A stretch of DNA of 64,000 bases from Strigops habroptila. Taxonomy: Eukaryota > Chordata > Aves > Psittaciformes > Psittacidae. This document shows, piece after piece, positions 59,096 to 64,000 of this stretch. The stretch is from positions 52,786,744-52,850,743 of the forward strand of contig NC_044279.2 in NCBI RefSeq assembly GCF_004027225.2. Direction: 5' to 3'. The notes under the pieces were generated by a model. That model was given only the letters and a program-made list of their open reading frames with translations. It was not told the origin of the DNA and searched no databases. Both the position numbers and the translations under genes were made by a program. Within the stretch, counting starts at the first letter, position 1. The number at the start of each line of letters is the position of its first letter.

Positions 59096-59389
59096 GTCCC
59101 ACCGCAAGGTATTTAGGTAATTTTCCTTTTTTAAAATTAATTAACTTACGTATTTATTTTTAATTGCAGCGGGGACAATAACCGTGCTTCCCCTGGGGAT
59201 GGGGAATAGGGCACTCACCGCCTGGTTCCTTTGCCTCCAGGGCAAAAACAGAGCGGGTACACCTGACCTACTGATCCCAGGTACCCGGATTGGCTCCAGA
59301 AAAAGGAATTTTTCTTTCTTTTATTTTTTTTTTTTTTCCTTTTCTTTCTGTTGTCTTTTGGGGTTTTTTTGTGTTTGTTTCTTTTTTTT

Positions 59390-59402
59390 GGGGGGGGGGG
59401 GG
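59390..59402 (+). repeat. G13 homopolymer next to poly-T
   Basis: Thirteen G directly after eight T, in a pyrimidine/T-rich stretch just outside the ARHGEF5 CpG island. Confidence 0.9.
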
Positions 59403-61723
59403 AGTGGGGAGAGGAGGGTTTGGATGGGTTCGTTCATTTGTTTATTTGTTTTTCTTTCTCTTTACGTGAGTGTCTTGGTTTCCCGCTCCTTAAGGTCACT
59501 CCTTACCTTTGCATGCATGTACCCTTCTGCTTTGTATTCCCTCCCAACAGGCAGACGGGGGTTTAAGGATAAGCACTGGGAGAGTCGTTCTTGCTACACA
59601 TGGCAGGGCTCAGAGACCCCAAGATTATGTCTCAGATATGTCAAATAAATGTAAATGGATTTAACACCTGGATTCAGAAGGAACTGAGCAGGATGTGGGT
59701 AGAAAAACTCTGTAGGTTGTACTAAAAACCTGAACCCACAGCTACTGTTCTCAGGCATCCTGTCTCTCCTAGGTTCACAGGTAAATATCCTGAGGAGCCC
59801 TGCCTGCATCAAAGCTTTCTCTGGTTGCTGTGCTTAGATGTGGACTGAAAAGGGCACAGCATATCAGTTCCAAATAAAGGAAATTCTGTCCCTGTCTGCC
59901 AGTTTGACTGTAGCAATAGGGGTACACAGTCCATAGGGAGACTTCCCTCAGGTGGGAGAGTGGAACAGAGCCTGGCAGAGAAAAGGCATAAATAAAGGGA
60001 AAAATTGAAAGGGGAGGGCAAGTAGATAAAAGACAACGTGTGTTTGGGAGTAGCAGGAAAAAGGGAAACCTTGACACAGCTGATTATTGTGATCATAAAA
60101 AGGGGGGCAAATTCAGAAGTTTGGGGGTTTTCATTCCATGGCAAAATAAACAGAGTAGGTTGCTTCATTGTCCACTGCCTCAGTTTTAATTTTTGCAGCG
60201 TGTATGCCTGGATTTGCTTAAAGGAATACAGAATTTATGTGAGAATGCACTTTACAACAATACAGATCTTTGCTCACGAAGAATGCAAGGTGAGCAAAGA
60301 ATTATGCAGAGAGGTGAACGAGGAAGGCATTACCTATATTACGTATTCTTCCTCCTCAAGTTGATAATCAGCGTCACCTCTGCTGAGTTTTTCTTTCCTC
60401 ATCATTTCATGAGGCTTAAAGGTGTGTATCTTCCAGGACATGCTCTGAAGAGTTCAGCAGAAAAGGAGAGGTAGCTTGACCCAACCGCTGGAGAAGCCCT
60501 GTAGCCCACACCCAGGCAGTCCTTAACCCTTCTTTCCCTGCATAATGTGTGTGGGGTCTCCCAGGCAGGAAAACTCCCCCCAGAAGCAGCACAGTGAAAG
60601 CTCTATCCAGCCACCAATAAAGTCGTACTCATGCTTGCTACTGCTGATTCAATTAATGCTTTCATTCATTTGCGTGCATGGATTATTTCATCACAGCGGA
60701 TCAGCTAATGCAGTTGAGATTCCTATTCCACATCACTGTGTTTACTGTCAACGGAGAGGAAAGGGATGCTTCAAATTCCCGCAAGCCAAGAGACTGGGGA
60801 AATCAGCTCTGGATCATGTCTCTCTTGGGTTGGTGCTCAAAACCTCTGGGACATTGCATAAATAGGCGATGCCTCTTCCTGCTGCATTTTCTAAGTTCCT
60901 AGCAGCTGGCAGCAGGCTGGAGTTGGGCATCCTGACTGGAAAATGCCACCTCTGTCATCCAGAAAACGACAACTCATTGTCTAAGAAGGGCTTAACCTTT
61001 ACCCTCCTGTTGGCACCTCCAGCAGCTGCAGAGGCAGTTTTCTATTTGCTTTTGTGAATCATATCCTGAGGTACCTTGCTTTCCCTGCCTGTTGCATAGG
61101 AAGTTTGAGTGCCTAACTTTTATTTTCATATTATGTCGGGCGAAGAAGTGCCTGAAGTCATAATGTGCCGCTCTCAGTATCACAATATCTAAATCCTTCT
61201 GTGGGCCAAGTTCTCCTTCCCTAACTCGGTGGGAACTTCTGTGTGGACCCATGCAAAATTACTTCACAGGTGTCCCAGGTGGCTTGGGCTGCATTGTCTC
61301 CTCTCTCAGCCCACCAAATGCTGAGCTGCACCGAGTACCTGGCATGTCCCTTTGTTTCCGAGGAAACATATTCCAATGAGACCCGACAGCACCAGGAGCA
61401 GGGTGCTGTACCCTGATGTGCTCCTTCTTCCTGCAGTGCCCCTGTACTGACTGAGCACACTGCAACCTCAGTGGGCTGAGAGGCAGTTCAGACACTAACT
61501 TCCCACTCAGACATCCTCCTGGTAAGCATCCTATCCAGCTAAAGTCCTGCCTTTTCCCGTCCTCATCACTCCATAGCACACATTATTCTGGGTTTAACTT
61601 GTACTGTATGCAAAGAATGTGATTGTAAATATAAATATAAAAAGCCAGGCAGACAATGGGGCCAAAACCTAGCAGTTTTTAGTAACACTTAAGATGCTAT
61701 ACTTATATACTATAAGAAGTGCC

Positions 61724-61745
61724 GGGGGGGGGGGGGGGGGCGGGG
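61724..61745 (+). repeat. G17 tract plus GGGG
   Basis: Seventeen G, one C and four more G on the plus strand. Strong G-quadruplex potential and prone to sequencing length error. Confidence 0.9.
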
Positions 61746-64000
61746 AAACTGAAGCTCTTCTTAAAATTAGCTAAAATCATTTGCCTTCACTCCTTGGAAA
61801 ACCAAATAACTTCCCTGGGCATGCTTAGTAGCTATACCTTACTCCAAGCAGTTGCAAACCTGTGTATATGGCAAGAAAAATTGTCATAAGAATGGCAAGA
61901 AACACAACGCTGAGTTTGGAAGCTGAACTAAAGTTAAGTTTATACAAGCAGCAAGTGAAACACCCATCCCCAGTGAGTCAGGTCCTGGCTGTTTCCTTCA
62001 TTTCCTCCCAGGCTTGCTGTGAACACCCAGCAGTAACAGTCCTTCTGAAATTCAGTCATCTCCTTTCCTGCCCCTTATTTATAGCTTGCTCGCAGCAGTT
62101 AGCAGAGTCCCAGCATCCAGCACTGCGTTTCCACAGGCCCCTCTCCAGCACACTGGGAGAACTGCAGACTCTCCCAGAGCTCAGCTCAGTTTTGGTACCA
62201 CAGGTCCCATTCTCCTGTTGAGTTTGTAGGTACACAGGTACCTGTTGAGCAACAGCAGATGCTGGAGTAAAAGAGGAAAAAAAAGCCAGACTTGTGCAGT
62301 TCACTCACATTTTTTGGTTTTATCTTGCATGCAGCCTTATCGACAGTGGTTGTATGTTCCTCCAACTGTCCCTTTGGATTCCGTCTGGTAGGGCAGAGGA
62401 TACAGTGGAATATTAAGCTGTGTCAGTGTGCAAAATGTTTCTCAGAGATATGGGTTTGAGCCTCCCCGATTCAGGCTAAGGTGTATCCCATGCTCTGATT
62501 TCCCCCTTGACAGGAGCTAGGAAGGAGCAGTATTTTTAGCTTTTGTTTCTTCGTTTACTTATAGTAGTTCTTCATTTGTGGCAGTGAGCTTGGGCCTGTC
62601 TTAGTCTGGGAATCTGCTTCAGTGACAGTTGTGGATGCAGTTATAATGGTGAACTCCTAGTGCTGTCTGTGAGAGCCATGACTTATCCCAGGCATTCAAG
62701 GGACTGTAGACTTCATGTAGGCAAGATTTCTGGAAACTTTCCTGAAACTTGCTCCAGCATATGTCTAGGTATAGGTGGCCTGACAGAAAGGATTAGGAAA
62801 ATGCAAAACTGGGAAGGTCCTTCAGATGATATGGCTAGAGATGCTTTCCTATGTGAAACTAGTTATAAACCCGTATTGCCAACATAATCTGAGTTAATAG
62901 TGGTAGCTCTGAGACAGAAACTTTTATTGTCAAAGCGTATGTACACCCTGAGAAGAGCAGTCACAAACTGAAGTGGGCTTCCCCCATTTTGTTCTCATGT
63001 GCTTTCTCTTCTGGAAATTCCAACTAGTCTGCAGTGGCCTAGACACAACTCTCTGTTTGCTCTTAGAGAATAAAACCAGAAGCAAAATAATTCACTTAAA
63101 TCATATATCTTTATAATCCTTATTCAACCTCATCTTTTTATATTTTTTCACACAAAAAACAGCAAGGACTCTGTCCAAATGGATACCTACATATATGCCA
63201 TGGAGTGGTAGTTTTATGTCATGATGAACTATATGCCAGTTACTATGAAGATCTACACTGGCAGGATGGATTAAGAACGAATGGCCCATTTAGTGTGTTG
63301 TACAAATTTCTCCCAAAATAATAGCAGTGGTCTTGCCTGATGTGCAAATAGGGCCATTGTCCTAAATGGGTTGCTTGCTAAACCCTACTTCCTTACAGGT
63401 GCTGCCAGGAAAATTTAAACAACACATGGATGAGACTTCAGACCTACAGCCAGAGACAAAGGCTGCTGTTAGAGGCACGAGGGTAAGGGCTTGCCTGGAG
63501 AGTCCCTGCCTGTCAGCCACATAAGATGCAAAAGTATATTTTGTTTGCATACAGTCATTCAGCCTGATACTGCCCAACAATTCACTTGATTATAAGCTAC
63601 TGCCTGTTTTAAAATGCAAGAAAGTGGTTCTTTCTTTAAAGATGTGGGCCTGGAAGAGGCTGTTGGGTTTTCCCAGTTACAACCACAGCTGCAGCTCTTT
63701 CACTGCAGTCTGGACTGGTGTCAAGGAAAATGACTGCTTGTGCCAGGGCTTCAGAAAGGTATGGGCTTCACATATGTAGATGCTGGTTTCCTTGACCTTC
63801 CCTGATTTTGGTTGAATTGGAGCGAGGAACGGCCAATCCTCAATAGGAAAAGCAGGCAAAATAGCCTCAGATGTTACAAATATTGTCAACTGAGCAGAAG
63901 GCAAGACAAACTACTGTGAATGGCTCATAGCATTAGGTATAAACCAAAGAAAGAAGAAGAGAAAAAAAATCCACACAACGTAGATTCTGTACAGTATTTC

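Larger units (their letters stand above)
59100..64000. other. Upstream flank of ARHGEF5, no recognised gene
   Basis: AT-richer DNA with a T8-G13 tract at 59382-59402 and a G17 tract at 61724-61740. Exon-like segments on the plus strand at 60199-60289 and 63399-63482 have good splice signals but no recognised protein family. No other gene is supported. Confidence 0.5.

Noticed and set aside
63702-63751. Exon-like plus-strand segment (CTTTCACTGCAG ... AAAG|GTATGG)
   Set aside because: It has good splice signals but is only 50 bases with no recognised protein. Decoys of this quality are expected by chance.
1-64000. CRISPR arrays, prokaryotic operons, endogenous retroviruses, tRNA or rRNA genes
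   Set aside because: None seen: no spaced direct repeats, no LTR or retroviral gene signatures, and no tRNA box A/B pair in a foldable context.

Overview
This is a vertebrate nuclear window, almost certainly from a bird. The coding sequence is split into many short exons with GT-AG introns, there are two CpG islands, and the only abundant interspersed repeats are CR1 retrotransposon fragments ending in the avian-type ATTCTATG-like tail. Old MIR-like and ancient CR1 remnants are also visible. I see no bacterial or phage features, CRISPR array, tRNA, rRNA or endogenous retrovirus.

Two protein-coding genes can be reconstructed, both on the minus strand and head to tail. NOBOX, the oocyte homeobox transcription factor, has seven well-supported coding exons between 17589 and 4711 plus a tentative first exon in a CpG island near 20.2 kb. 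With that exon the model gives about 668 aa and an intact homeodomain. ARHGEF5 (TIM) is a Rho guanine-nucleotide exchange factor. It has a giant N-terminal exon (39708-36156) and 13 downstream exons to a stop at 25206. All junctions are phase-compatible and the model gives 1732 aa with a DH-PH-SH3 tail. Its 5' UTR exon probably lies in the second CpG island near 58.75 kb, leaving a first intron of about 19 kb.

Layout: 1-4.7 kb is NOBOX 3' UTR and intergenic DNA with CR1 pieces; 4.7-17.6 kb holds the NOBOX exons; 17.6-20.6 kb is the NOBOX 5' region and CpG island; 20.6-25.2 kb is intergenic plus the probable ARHGEF5 3' UTR; 25.2-39.7 kb holds the ARHGEF5 exons; 39.7-58.7 kb is ARHGEF5 intron 1; 58-59.1 kb is the CpG-island promoter; 59.1-64 kb has no recognised gene, only exon-like decoys and homopolymer tracts.

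The genes are not a functional operon. NOBOX is a germline transcription factor and ARHGEF5 a cytoplasmic Src/Rho signalling protein. Their adjacency matches the human 7q35 neighbourhood, which supports both names. No previously undescribed system was evident. The most interesting points are the apparent orientation difference from human, the dense uORF architecture of the ARHGEF5 leader, the expanded ARHGEF5 exon 2, and the possible divergent transcript from the ARHGEF5 island.
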